NCBI RefSeq assembly: GCF_030503615.1
Contig: NZ_CP129963.1
Coordinates: 2,046,001-2,110,000, forward strand
DNA length: 64,000 nucleotides
Origin: Sphingobacterium sp. BN32
GTDB lineage: Bacteria; Bacteroidota; Bacteroidia; Sphingobacteriales; Sphingobacteriaceae
Direction of reading: 5' to 3'
The position numbers and the translations under genes were made by a program. Numbering within the stretch: the stretch's first letter is position 1; each line of letters begins with the position of its first letter. Below are positions 35,820 to 44,835 of this stretch, piece after piece. Below the pieces are notes generated by a model. The model saw only the letters and a program-made list of their open reading frames with translations, did not search any database and was not told the DNA's origin.

Positions 35820-37565
35820 TTATCGACCTTCATCCTTTAGGTAATCTAAAAATTGAGAGGGTGTCACACCTGTACTTTTCTTAAATGCTTTACTAAAAAT
35901 ACTATGTGATGAGAAGCCTGATACTTCCGCTAAATAGCTGATCTTATATTGTTCAAACTGCGGTTCGTTCTTGATACGGTCGATGATGTAACGAATACGA
36001 AGACCATTAATATAATCATTGAAGTTCATCTCTTTGAACGTGTTGATAATCTTTGAAAGCGTAATGGTGTTAGTCCCAAGATAACTTGCCAAGTAAGACA
36101 AGCTCATGCGGCTATCAACGAAGAGATTGCTATGTTCAAATTCCGTCAGCTTATCTAATATCTTGTTCGTCTTATCATCAATTTCTTCATTGGCTTGGGA
36201 TCCCCTCTGCTCGTTCGTGCGACGCTCCTTTTTCAAAGGTACAACTTTTGTTGCCTCATCAACAGCTTCGTTATCCATCTGATCCATGTATTCCTCAATC
36301 CTCGCACGGATTGCTTTATTCTCTGAAACCTGATAAAAAGAAAATAAGATCAAACCGACCGTAAGAATGCCAAAACCGATCAAACCATAACGAAGGAGAT
36401 GATTGCTGTTACTGGTCGATTTAATGTCCTCCTCGAGTTTATTGACTTCTAAATTGTTGATAAAGGAATTGATAAAATTGGATTTCCGATTATCATTCAT
36501 TGCAGCGTCTTGTTCGATAAAAAGGCGAGAATATTCCAATGCCTTCTCGGTTGCTCCCAATTCCTTACTCGATAAATAGGCATAGCGCAATGCCTCCATC
36601 TCAAAGTCAATATAATCAGCGACAGCAACTTGAGAATGAATCGCTGTTTCCGCCTGTTTCAAGGCTTCTTTATAATTCCCCTGTTGGTAATTTACTATGG
36701 CCAGAAATACGCGCGCTTTATATTGATATTCTTTAAAACTGTGTGAATCACCAAGATTAATAACCTCCTGAAGATAAGGGATCGCCTTATCAAATTCTTT
36801 CTTAAACAAATACAGCTGACCGAATGCTAACTTGCGCATTAAGCTGGAGCTATACAGATCATCGGGAAAATGCTTTTCGATGATTGCTTTCGATTCATTC
36901 AGATACTTTTCGGCAGATGCAAAATCCTCTTTCATCGTATATCCATGCGCAATAAAATTGATCAGTACTGACTTTCCCATCCACAAAAAATCTAAATCAA
37001 CGCCTTTCAGCGCTTTGGACTCTTCAATTTTATTGATCTCTTGCAGATTCTTGAGGTTCTGCTCGATAAATAGGTCGAATTTACCGCTCAAATAATAGAA
37101 ATAGCTGTATTCGGCTTTGGACAGCACCTTATTCATGCCCTCTGGGAGTTTCTCGATAAGCGGTTGAGCAGCCTCAAATACCATTTGACTTTTCTTGTAT
37201 TCTTTCTTTCGATAATGAAGTTCCGCAATAGAAAGCTTTGCGACAACCTCATTGGTAAGATCGTCGGTATTTATTGCCGAGGAATCAAGCTTATTGTAAT
37301 AAACTAATGCCGAGTCTAACTTACCCTCCGAGATTAACATCCGTCCTAAATCCTGATATAAAAGCTTCGTTTCATCAACGCTCAACTTTCGTTTTTCTAA
37401 ATATTCCAGATAAAATGTCTTATGCGTAGAAAATGCCCTGTCTAAAAGTTCCTCATTGGAATACTTCGCTAAAGTATCAGGTAGCGGATTACTTTGTAAA
37501 GCTGTGGAGTGCAAACACAAAAAGGATAGAATTATTAAAAAAAAGCTATAGCACTTTAATCGCAT
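35820..37565 (-). CDS. TPR-repeat membrane regulator with C-terminal AraC helix-turn-helix
   Basis: The product has 581 residues from the ATG at 37565; the longest frame starts at a GTG (37598) and adds 11 residues. A signal sequence is followed by TPR-like helical repeats (residues ~40-380), one transmembrane segment (LLRYGLIGFGILTVGLILFSFY), a coiled linker and an AraC DNA-binding domain at the end (RMSLSYLASYLGTNTITLSKIIN, YLAEVSGFSSHSIFSKAFKKSTGVTPSQF). The topology suggests a periplasmic TPR sensor with a cytosolic DNA-binding end. This architecture is common in Bacteroidota. Its signal and targets are unknown; the downstream membrane pair is a candidate. Confidence 0.85.
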   Translation of the reverse strand: MRLKCYSFFLIILSFLCLHSTALQSNPLPDTLAKYSNEELLDRAFSTHKTFYLEYLEKRKLSVDETKLLYQDLGRMLISEGKLDSALVYYNKLDSSAINTDDLTNEVVAKLSIAELHYRKKEYKKSQMVFEAAQPLIEKLPEGMNKVLSKAEYSYFYYLSGKFDLFIEQNLKNLQEINKIEESKALKGVDLDFLWMGKSVLINFIAHGYTMKEDFASAEKYLNESKAIIEKHFPDDLYSSSLMRKLAFGQLYLFKKEFDKAIPYLQEVINLGDSHSFKEYQYKARVFLAIVNYQQGNYKEALKQAETAIHSQVAVADYIDFEMEALRYAYLSSKELGATEKALEYSRLFIEQDAAMNDNRKSNFINSFINNLEVNKLEEDIKSTSNSNHLLRYGLIGFGILTVGLILFSFYQVSENKAIRARIEEYMDQMDNEAVDEATKVVPLKKERRTNEQRGSQANEEIDDKTNKILDKLTEFEHSNLFVDSRMSLSYLASYLGTNTITLSKIINTFKEMNFNDYINGLRIRYIIDRIKNEPQFEQYKISYLAEVSGFSSHSIFSKAFKKSTGVTPSQFLDYLKDEGR

Positions 37566-37686
37566 GGAATGAAAATAAGATAATTGGAGCATCTTCACTG
37601 CTTAGGTCGAAACTTCCGAAAATAAGTCTTAATTAAATAATACTATAGCCAATATAATGCCACAATAAAACTATTTATAGACATTA

Positions 37687-37727
37687 TTGTTATTCGATTA
37701 ATTACAAGTTTAAACACAGAATAACAA
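37687..37727. promoter_or_regulatory. Perfect 9-bp inverted repeat in a divergent gap
   Basis: TTGTTATTC (37687-37695) and GAATAACAA (37719-37727) are exact reverse complements separated by 23 bp, between the TPR-AraC gene and the AAA ATPase. A smaller AAGGT..ACCTT dyad follows at 37737-37754. These may be regulator sites; there is no independent support. Confidence 0.35.
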
Positions 37728-37819
37728 GCACTTAACAAGGTGCGAAAATGACCTTATAAGCACAACAAGATTAGATATCTATCGTTTTATAATAAACAGT
37801 TAAATCAGCGTTTTTAAAT

Positions 37820-38392
37820 ATGCTCATGGATAATTTTTTCATTCTTACAGGCGGACCGGGGGTTGGCAAGACGACTTTGCTCCGCGCACTGGAAAAGGAA
37901 GGTTTTACAATAGTCGACGAAGTAGCACGTCATATTATTCAAGACGAGGTGCAAAAGCGTGGCGACGCCTTGCCATGGGCAGATAAAACCAAGTATGCTG
38001 AGCGGATGTTGTCCGGATCTATTGATACCTTTGAAAAGCAACAAATAGCATGTCCACATAACGTATGTTTCTTTGATCGCGGTATTCCCGACACATGGGC
38101 GTATGCAAAAATGGAAAAACTAGATCTATCTCCTGAGCTCCTTGAACGGACTACGGATTACAGATACAATCCTATCGTATTTATCCTCCCTCCTTGGGAA
38201 GAAATATATGCAACGGATGAAGAACGAAGACAAAGTTGGGAAGAAGCCCTGAGAACCTATCATGAAATTCAAGACACTTATATCTCGGCTCATTACCATT
38301 TGGTAGAAGTACCGAAGACAGATGTTGACGCAAGACGAGACTTTGTTATGAAAACCATTGTCGCTGCGATGAAGATGAAAAGCAACGGCTAA
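37820..38392 (+). CDS. AAA_28-type P-loop ATPase/kinase
   Basis: The product has 190 residues. The Walker A loop is FILTGGPGVGKTTLL at the very N-terminus, a DE-containing motif IVDEVARHII follows, and FFDRGIPDTWAY acts as the Walker B/DR segment. The pattern matches the AAA_28/NadR-kinase-like family of small P-loop proteins that resemble nucleoside kinases. The substrate is unknown. An ATG two codons later (37826) is an equally possible start. Confidence 0.82.
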   Translation: MLMDNFFILTGGPGVGKTTLLRALEKEGFTIVDEVARHIIQDEVQKRGDALPWADKTKYAERMLSGSIDTFEKQQIACPHNVCFFDRGIPDTWAYAKMEKLDLSPELLERTTDYRYNPIVFILPPWEEIYATDEERRQSWEEALRTYHEIQDTYISAHYHLVEVPKTDVDARRDFVMKTIVAAMKMKSNG

Positions 38393-38516
38393 TACCCAGC
38401 TCACAAAACTATCCTCCAGCGCGTGAAGCACTGGACTCCATAAAGAATCGGCCATAAAATTGGCGCTAGCGAATAATATTATTTTGCTATGCGTTAAATT
38501 TAACTATATTTATGTA

Positions 38517-38912
38517 ATGATACATGTAGCCTGCGCCCTGATAGAGAAAGATAATCAAGTTCTAATTTGCCAACGATCGGCGGATATGAAACTTCCCTTA
38601 AAATGGGAATTTCCCGGTGGCAAACAAGAAGAGAATGAATCCTTGGAAGAATGTTTACTTCGCGAGGTTGAAGAGGAATTGAAGTTAAAGATTAAGATTC
38701 ATCGTCCCTTAACCAAAGTAGAATATCATTACCCTGACTTCTCCTTAACGCTCTACCCCTACCTCTGTAGCATCCAATCCGGTGAACCTACTAAAACCGA
38801 ACACGAACAAGTCATTTGGGTCGATCAAGTTGACCTAGGGAAATACGACTGGGCAAATGCCGACCTCCCCATCATAGAAGAGTATATTCGTATTGTAAGG
38901 GAAGCAATTTAA
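38517..38912 (+). CDS. MutT-type Nudix hydrolase
   Basis: The product has 131 residues. The Nudix box GGKQEENESLEECLLREVEEEL is nearly canonical (G-x5-E-x7-R-E-U-x-E-E), with K replacing the last glycine. The N-terminus MIHVACALIEKDNQVLICQR and KWEFPGGK are typical of MutT, which hydrolyses 8-oxo-dGTP and related oxidised nucleotides. The longer frame from 38460 adds 19 unlikely residues. A near -7 element (TATATTTA, 38505-38512) ends 4 bp before the ATG at 38517, so the mRNA may be leaderless. Confidence 0.85.
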   Translation: MIHVACALIEKDNQVLICQRSADMKLPLKWEFPGGKQEENESLEECLLREVEEELKLKIKIHRPLTKVEYHYPDFSLTLYPYLCSIQSGEPTKTEHEQVIWVDQVDLGKYDWANADLPIIEEYIRIVREAI

Positions 38913-38948
38913 AACAGAAAAGAGTCTAATAAAGGCTCTTTTCTGTTT
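38911..38948 (+). terminator. Intrinsic terminator of the Nudix gene
   Basis: AAACAGAAAAGAG pairs with CTCTTTTCTGTTT across a ~12-nt loop. The A/T-rich arms make it workable from either side. Confidence 0.85.
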
Positions 38949-38953
38949 AGACA

Positions 38954-39056
38954 ATAGATATAAGACATTAGACTTTAGACCTTGACCGGTTTAAACTAAT
39001 CTAATTATGTCTGATGTCTACGGTCTAATATCTGACGTCTAACATCTCATATCTAT
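38954..39056. repeat. Inverted TTAGANN-heptamer element
   Basis: The left arm ATAGATATAAGACATTAGAC..TTTAGACC mirrors the right arm GGTCTAATATC..GACGTCTAACATCTC..ATCTAT. It is built of the same TTAGANN units as in the composite repeats at 26.1, 27.4 and 53.8 kb, but without the GGATCC palindrome. Its right end contains the TAG stop codon of the dehydrogenase. Confidence 0.75.
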
Positions 39057-40282
39057 ATAAGCTGCTTCAAAGCAATCTCATATCCCCTCGACGAAATACC
39101 CGTCTTGGAAGTCGGATTAGCAGCATGTATAGCCTCCATGGCCTTCAGAATTATCGCTGATACATCAGAGAATAACGCATCGTCACTGATTTCAATATTG
39201 GGTTGCATCAGGTAAGCAAATACTCGCGCCATGCCGCAATTCGCGATAAAGTCTGGGATAACAGCGACATGTTGATCGGCATACTCCATCACGGGGCCAT
39301 AGAAGATCTCTTTGTCGGCGAATGGGACATTGGCGCCAGAAGCGATCAGCTCTAGTCCGTGGGCTACCATCGTGTTGACTTGCTCTTTGGAAACAAGTCG
39401 CGAAGCGGCCGCAGGAATAAAGATATCAGCTCCTAATTTCCAGATGCGCTCATTGATCTCTTCGAATGGTATCAAATGGTCTGCAGCAAGGGAGTTTCCC
39501 TTACGCGATAAAAATAAAGCCGCAATCTCTTCTTCGGAAAATCCTTTCTCATTGATCAAACCACCGACGCGATCGATAATCCCGATAATCTTTACGCCAA
39601 ATTTACTCAGGTAAAATGCTGCCGATGCAGCCACATTACCCCAGCCTTGAATGATCGCTGTCTTCTCACTTATCTGGCCTCCAAATAGCGAATAAAAATG
39701 ACGAACTGACTCCGCAACACCGAATCCAGTAATCATGTCAGCAACCTTATATTTACGCCTCAATTCCGGACTGTATGTACCATCTTCCAATACCTTGGAA
39801 ACACCATAACGAAGCTGTCCGATTTGATGTATTCGGCCATTCTCTCGCACATCGAAATGTCCGCTAAGCACACCCTCCTGCGGATGCCAAAGGCCGTATT
39901 GCTCCGTTAAAGGAATAACATCGGTTATTTCATCGATGTTCAAGTCTCCACCGGTGCCATAATAGTTTTTCAACAACGGCGTTACAGCCTTAAACCAACG
40001 ATCCAGAACGTCTTTTTTACGAGGATCTGATGGATCAAAATTAATACCCGATTTAGCTCCGCCGATAGCCGGTCCGGACACTGTAAATTTCACCTCCATG
40101 GTCTTCGCAAGCGACTCTACCTCATTACGATCTAATCCCAAACGCATACGCGTGCCGCCGCCTGCGGCACCACCACGCAATGAATTGATAACAACCCATC
40201 CTTCTGCATCCGTCTCCGGATCTTTCCATTCAAAAACAATCTCCGGACGCTTCTCTTCGAAAGCTTTCAATAATTCTTTCAT
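39053..40282 (-). CDS. Glu/Leu/Phe/Val dehydrogenase
   Basis: The product has 409 residues. The amino-acid dehydrogenase family is shown by GGAAGGGTRMRLG, AKTMEVKFTVSGPAIGGAKSGINFDP (with the catalytic lysine region) and the nucleotide-binding AIIQGWGNVAASAAFYL. It oxidatively deaminates an amino acid to the 2-oxo acid with NAD(P). It lies 17 bp downstream of hppD in the same operon, so a Phe/Leu-type rather than glutamate activity is plausible: it could supply phenylpyruvate or 4-hydroxyphenylpyruvate. Specificity cannot be settled from sequence. The TAG stop lies in a repeat. Confidence 0.88.
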   Translation of the reverse strand: MKELLKAFEEKRPEIVFEWKDPETDAEGWVVINSLRGGAAGGGTRMRLGLDRNEVESLAKTMEVKFTVSGPAIGGAKSGINFDPSDPRKKDVLDRWFKAVTPLLKNYYGTGGDLNIDEITDVIPLTEQYGLWHPQEGVLSGHFDVRENGRIHQIGQLRYGVSKVLEDGTYSPELRRKYKVADMITGFGVAESVRHFYSLFGGQISEKTAIIQGWGNVAASAAFYLSKFGVKIIGIIDRVGGLINEKGFSEEEIAALFLSRKGNSLAADHLIPFEEINERIWKLGADIFIPAAASRLVSKEQVNTMVAHGLELIASGANVPFADKEIFYGPVMEYADQHVAVIPDFIANCGMARVFAYLMQPNIEISDDALFSDVSAIILKAMEAIHAANPTSKTGISSRGYEIALKQLI

Positions 40283-40299
40283 TCTAACTTTGCAATATG

Positions 40300-41427
40300 T
40301 TAAAGGTTTCCTCTCTTTTCTTGTTCTCTTTCGATGGCTTCAAATAGTGCTTTGAAGTTTCCAGCACCAAAACTCTGTGCGCCTTTGCGCTGAATGATCT
40401 CATAAAATAAGGTCGGACGATCCTCTACTGGCTTGGTGAAGATCTGAAGTAAATAGCCTTCCTCATCGCGGTCGACTAAAATTCCCAGATCCTGAATTAT
40501 CTTGATTTCCTCATCAATAGCGCCAATACGCTCTGGTAACATCTCGTAGTATGCCTCCGGCGGTGCTCCTAAGAACTCCACGCCCCTAGCTTTTAATGCT
40601 TTTACCGTAGCAACAATGTCGTTGGTAGCTAAAGCAGCGTGCTGAACGCCTTCTCCCTCATAAAACTCCAAGTACTCTTCAATCTGAGACTTCTTTTTCC
40701 CCTCGGCAGGCTCGTTGATTGGAAACTTCACATAGCCATTCCCATTGCTCATTACTTTACTCATCAATGCTGAGTATTCCGTATTGATCTGCTTGTCGTC
40801 GAAAGAAAGGATGTTTACAAAGCCCATCACATCCTGATACCACGCTACAGTCTCGTTCATTCTTTCCCAACCCACGTTGCCCACGCAATGATCGATATAC
40901 AATAAGCCCGTTTCCTCCGGGTTATAATCAGACTCCCATACTTGATAGCCTGGCATAAATGCACCCGTATAATTCTTACGTTCAACGAACATATGCACCG
41001 TCTCACCGTAGGTGTAGATACCAGCCGTACGAACTTCGCCAAACTCATCTTGTTTAACTTCTAGTTCCTGATACACTTTAGCACCACGGCTAACCGTTTC
41101 TTTGAAGGACTTCTCCGCGTCGTCAACCCATAGTGCCAACACTTTCACACCATCGCCATGCTTTTTAACATGTTCGGAAATAGGGTGATCCGATTTCAAT
41201 GCTGTTGTCAGGACTAAGCGTATTTTATTCTGTTTGATAACATAAGAAGCGCGGTCGCGAACTCCTGTTTCCGGACCAGCGTAGGCTTCAGATTGAAATC
41301 CAAAAGCAGTCTTGTAATAATGGGCTGCCTGCTTTGCATTGCCCACATAAAATTCAACGTAATCAGTTCCGTTAATAGGTAGAAAATCCTGCGCTAAGGC
41401 AATCTTTTCTGCGAATGTTTGTGCCAT
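40300..41427 (-). CDS. hppD: 4-hydroxyphenylpyruvate dioxygenase
   Basis: The product has 375 residues from the ATG at 41427 (the frame extends to 41469 without a good start). Two vicinal-oxygen-chelate halves are present. The Fe(II) ligands are His in LYIDHCVGNV, His in GVQHAALATNDI, and Glu in LFYEIIQRKG. It converts 4-hydroxyphenylpyruvate to homogentisate with O2. It is the middle gene of hmgA-hppD-dehydrogenase, with gaps of 29 and 17 bp. Confidence 0.96.
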   Translation of the reverse strand: MAQTFAEKIALAQDFLPINGTDYVEFYVGNAKQAAHYYKTAFGFQSEAYAGPETGVRDRASYVIKQNKIRLVLTTALKSDHPISEHVKKHGDGVKVLALWVDDAEKSFKETVSRGAKVYQELEVKQDEFGEVRTAGIYTYGETVHMFVERKNYTGAFMPGYQVWESDYNPEETGLLYIDHCVGNVGWERMNETVAWYQDVMGFVNILSFDDKQINTEYSALMSKVMSNGNGYVKFPINEPAEGKKKSQIEEYLEFYEGEGVQHAALATNDIVATVKALKARGVEFLGAPPEAYYEMLPERIGAIDEEIKIIQDLGILVDRDEEGYLLQIFTKPVEDRPTLFYEIIQRKGAQSFGAGNFKALFEAIEREQEKRGNL

Positions 41428-41456
41428 AATCAATAATTTATAATAGTCGAATGTTT

Positions 41457-42614
41457 TTAACTTAACCAAGAAATGTAATAGTCCGGATCCTCTAGTTCCA
41501 AAGCTTCCTTCGTTAATTTAAGCGGACGGAAAGGATCGATCATCACTGCTAACTCATCTGTTCGCGTTTGCCCGATGCTCTTCTCCACGGTACCCGGATG
41601 CGGCCCATGCGGAATACCGCCCGGATGCAAAGTGATCTGTCCCTTTTCTACAGACTTACGGCTCATAAAATCGCCATCTACATAGTAAAGCACTTCGTCG
41701 GAGTCCACATTGCTGTGGTTATAAGGAGCAGGAATAGAATCTGGATGGTAGTCATAAAGACGCGGACAGAAACTGCATAACACGAAAGAATTGGTTTCAA
41801 AGGTCTGGTGAACCGGTGGCGGCTGATGCAGCATGCCAGTAATCGGCATAAAATCATGAATTGAAAATGCCCAAGGATAGTGATATCCATCCCAACCGAT
41901 AAAATCAAAAGGATGGCTTCCATAAATGTATGGATAGATCAAGCCCTGCTTTTTAATCTTGACTTCAAAATCCCCAAATTCGTCATAAGTCTTCAGATTC
42001 TGCGGACGCTTGATATCTCGCTCATAAAATGGCGCATGTTCCGCTAATTGGCCAAACTCATTTCTATAGCGCTTCGGCGTACGGATAGGCTCGAAGGATT
42101 CAACGATAAACAACCTATTGTTCTTATCATTGAATTCCAACTGATAGATTACCCCTCTTGGGATAACTAAATAATCACCATAAGCGAAGGGAATTTCCCC
42201 ATACCCGGTTTTTAATGTTCCTGAACCCTCATGTATAAAGATCACCTCATCAGCTTGGCTATTTTTATAGAAATAATCCTTCATCGAATCCTCTGGGGCT
42301 GCCAGTGAAATATGTAAATCGTCGTTAACCAATACTGGCACTCGGCTTTCTAAATAATCTGCTTTAGGTTTTACTTGAAAACCCTTCAGGCTCGTATGTT
42401 TTAGATGCTTGTCGCGTGCAACTGTTGGCGAAACATCATAAGGTTCTTGTATTTGCTTAACTAAGGTTGGCGGATGACAAGGGTAAACCAAAGCATAAGT
42501 GCTCGAGAAGCCGTGCGTAGATACCAACTCTTCCGCATAGAGCTCGCCATTCGGCTTTCTGAATACGGTATGTCGTTTTGGGGGAACTTGTCCCAATTGA
42601 TGATAAAGTGGCAT
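41457..42614 (-). CDS. hmgA: Homogentisate 1,2-dioxygenase
   Basis: The product has 385 residues starting at the ATG 42614 (MPLYHQLGQVPPKRHTVF); a longer frame to 42725 lacks a plausible start. The family cupin motifs include VFIHEGSGTLKTGYGEIPF and the metal region with HPGGIPHGPHPGTVEKS. It opens the homogentisate ring to maleylacetoacetate. It is the first gene of the operon with hppD and the dehydrogenase, and a short leader ORF precedes it. Confidence 0.93.
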   Translation of the reverse strand: MPLYHQLGQVPPKRHTVFRKPNGELYAEELVSTHGFSSTYALVYPCHPPTLVKQIQEPYDVSPTVARDKHLKHTSLKGFQVKPKADYLESRVPVLVNDDLHISLAAPEDSMKDYFYKNSQADEVIFIHEGSGTLKTGYGEIPFAYGDYLVIPRGVIYQLEFNDKNNRLFIVESFEPIRTPKRYRNEFGQLAEHAPFYERDIKRPQNLKTYDEFGDFEVKIKKQGLIYPYIYGSHPFDFIGWDGYHYPWAFSIHDFMPITGMLHQPPPVHQTFETNSFVLCSFCPRLYDYHPDSIPAPYNHSNVDSDEVLYYVDGDFMSRKSVEKGQITLHPGGIPHGPHPGTVEKSIGQTRTDELAVMIDPFRPLKLTKEALELEDPDYYISWLS

Positions 42615-42943
42615 ATTAAAAAGATTTATAAATTGATTATTAACCCGATTGCAATACAGCAACGGATAGTTTATTTCTCGAAATCGTAATGAGGAATTAG
42701 TATTGGGCAAACACAACTTCAGCAATAAGTGCCTTCGTAAAAGGCATCATTCCTTTTGGAGGAAAGACAATATTTGCTCTACTGATGTTCATAAATGGTT
42801 ATTGCTATTACCCAAATATACGGCATTTTATTTTATATTTACGTCGGAATACAGAATATATCTTTTATTTAACAAGTCATTTTCAAATACTTAATAAATA
42901 AAAGCGCCAATTGTAAATTTTAAACATTCGAAGATCATCCGTT
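42615..42943. other. 329-bp divergent gap with a minus-strand promoter and a 31-codon leader ORF
   Basis: On the minus strand TATATTTG (42820-42813) is a full -7 element; transcription should begin near 42807. Fifteen bases later an ATG (42792) opens a 31-codon frame ending TAA at 42697-42699, before hmgA. Nothing else is recognised here. Confidence 0.5.
42697..42792 (-). CDS. Candidate leader peptide upstream of hmgA (31 aa)
   Basis: A short frame, ATG at 42792 to TAA, sits in the predicted leader of the hmgA mRNA, 82 bp before hmgA. It starts MNISRANIVFPPKG and ends VVFAQY, with three Phe and one Tyr among 31 residues. It may be a translated leader peptide or a gene remnant. It is found by reading the sequence only; no homologue is known to me. 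Confidence 0.3.
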   Translation of the reverse strand: MNISRANIVFPPKGMMPFTKALIAEVVFAQY

Positions 42944-43921
42944 ATGAAAATCATAACATTCCGTCATAATAATCAAGAATCTTTAGGTCTTGTTCATCAA
43001 GATTACCTCATCCCGATATCGAATATTGGCGATAATCTACCGGATAGCATGGAAGCGCTTCTGAACGCCGGACAAGAAGGGTTGGATAATCTATACCAAG
43101 CCTTTCAAACCTACTTAGAAAACAGTCAGCAAACTGCTAATTTATCATTTGAGGAGGTCGAAATACTTGCTCCTGTCCCGAGACCAACATCCTTAAGAGA
43201 TGCTTATGCCTTTCGGCAACATGTGGAAACCTCACGCGCAAACCGCGGATTAGAGATGATTCCCGAATTTGACTTATTCCCGGTATTCTATTTTTCCAAT
43301 CATCGAGCAATTGCCGGTCCTGGAGAAGTATATTGTATGCCTGATCATTTCGATCGAATGGACTTCGAATTGGAAGTTGCCGTTGTTATAAATAAAGAAG
43401 GTAAAAATATTAAAGCCGCAGATGCCGATGAATACATTGCCGGTTATATGATCATGAACGACCTGAGCGCACGCCGCCTACAGATGGAGGAGATGAAGCT
43501 TAATCTAGGCCCCGCAAAGGGAAAGGATTTTGCTACTGTAATCGGCCCATATCTAGTAACAAAAGACGAGCTAGCAGCTTACAAGGTCCCTACGCCTGCG
43601 GGTCGCGAAGGCGACTTATACGACTTAAAGATGGAATGCTTTGTCAACGACATGAAAGTATCATCAGGAAGTTTGGCAAGTATGAACTGGACCTTCGCGG
43701 AGATCATTGAACGCATATCCTACGGCGTGACGATCTACCCAGGAGATGTCATAGGCTCCGGAACTGTAGGAACAGGATGCTTCTTAGAACTTAACGGAAC
43801 CGGGAATCGCAAAGACCCAAACTACCGGGAACAGTGGCTGCAGCCCGGCGATAGTATCCGCATGGAAGTTACAGCCTTAGGATCTCTTGAACACACTGTT
43901 CTCCTAGATAAAAACCTATAA
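42944..43921 (+). CDS. Fumarylacetoacetate hydrolase family protein
   Basis: The product has 325 residues. The FAH C-terminal fold is shown by PDHFDRMDFELEVAVVINKEGKNI with the metal-binding D-x-E-x-E type residues, MIMNDLSARRLQ, KGKDFATVIGPYL and GDVIGSGTVGTGC. It probably hydrolyses fumarylacetoacetate (or maleylacetoacetate) to fumarate and acetoacetate, given hmgA divergent to it and phhA next door. It is shorter than eukaryotic FAH, as bacterial catabolic versions are. The next gene follows after 17 bp. Confidence 0.9.
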   Translation: MKIITFRHNNQESLGLVHQDYLIPISNIGDNLPDSMEALLNAGQEGLDNLYQAFQTYLENSQQTANLSFEEVEILAPVPRPTSLRDAYAFRQHVETSRANRGLEMIPEFDLFPVFYFSNHRAIAGPGEVYCMPDHFDRMDFELEVAVVINKEGKNIKAADADEYIAGYMIMNDLSARRLQMEEMKLNLGPAKGKDFATVIGPYLVTKDELAAYKVPTPAGREGDLYDLKMECFVNDMKVSSGSLASMNWTFAEIIERISYGVTIYPGDVIGSGTVGTGCFLELNGTGNRKDPNYREQWLQPGDSIRMEVTALGSLEHTVLLDKNL

Positions 43922-43938
43922 AAAAACTAGCGATTGAT

Positions 43939-44835
43939 ATGCAAAATCTAGAAACCAAAACCTTTGAACCCGCTGTACATGGACGCGTATTCGACAACCT
44001 GATAAAATATGCTGTTGCTCCTCGACCTATCTGCTTCGCCAGTACGATTGACGCTGCGGGCGAAGTGAACTTGAGCCCATTCAGCTATTTCAATTACATG
44101 TCGCAAAAACCGCCCATCTGCGTATTCTCACCACTACGCCGAGTACGCGATGGTTCTACAAAACATACCTTAGACAATATTAATGAAGTGGCAGAGGTTG
44201 TTATCAATATTGTAAACTACGATATGGTACAGCAGCAGTCCCTCGCCAGCACGGAATATGCTAAAGGAGTCAATGAGTTTGATAAATCAGGGCTTACCCC
44301 TGTCCCATCACAACATGTTAAACCACCGCGTGTCGCGGAATCTCCAATACAGTTAGAGTGCAAGGTACGCCAAGTTATTCCGCTCTCAGAGGATGGTGGG
44401 GCTGGTAACTTAGTTATTGCAGAAGTCGTTTGTATGCATGTGAAGAGTCATCTTCTTAATGAGCACGATCAAGTCAATCAAGCAGACTTAGATCTTGTTG
44501 CACGTTTAGGTGGAGACTGGTATTGTCGAATAACGGAAGAAAACCTATTCGAAGTCCCAAAACCATTAAGAAAGTTAGGAATTGGTGTGGATCAATTACC
44601 CGAGCATATCCGCTTGTCCAGTATCTTAACAGGAAATCAATTGGGGCTATTGGCAAATATAGAAGCGCTTCCCGAGGAAAGTGATCTAGCAAAAAATGAC
44701 GCACACGTGCAGCAATTGCTTACTATGTGGCAGAATGATAAGACTCAATTAACAAATGAGCTGCATCGATATGCAGCCCAACTTCTTGACCAAGACGAAA
44801 TAGACTTCGCCTGGCAGGTCTTATTACTGGCTTAG
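43939..44835 (+). CDS. Flavin reductase domain protein
   Basis: The product has 298 residues. The flavin-reductase-like FMN-binding split barrel spans residues ~15-190: APRPICFASTIDAAGEVNLSPFSYFNYMSQKPPICVFSP and TKHTLDNINEVAEVVINIV. A C-terminal helical extension of ~100 residues (residues ~200-298) has no assigned role. It follows the FAH gene by 17 bp and overlaps the 3' end of convergent phhA by 12 bp. It may reduce flavin for an oxygenase, but none needing it is in the cluster. Confidence 0.85.
   Translation: MQNLETKTFEPAVHGRVFDNLIKYAVAPRPICFASTIDAAGEVNLSPFSYFNYMSQKPPICVFSPLRRVRDGSTKHTLDNINEVAEVVINIVNYDMVQQQSLASTEYAKGVNEFDKSGLTPVPSQHVKPPRVAESPIQLECKVRQVIPLSEDGGAGNLVIAEVVCMHVKSHLLNEHDQVNQADLDLVARLGGDWYCRITEENLFEVPKPLRKLGIGVDQLPEHIRLSSILTGNQLGLLANIEALPEESDLAKNDAHVQQLLTMWQNDKTQLTNELHRYAAQLLDQDEIDFAWQVLLLA

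Noticed and set aside
42703..42894. Plus-strand frame of 63 codons upstream of the FAH gene
   Set aside because: It overlaps the minus-strand hmgA promoter region, has no start signal and no recognisable sequence.
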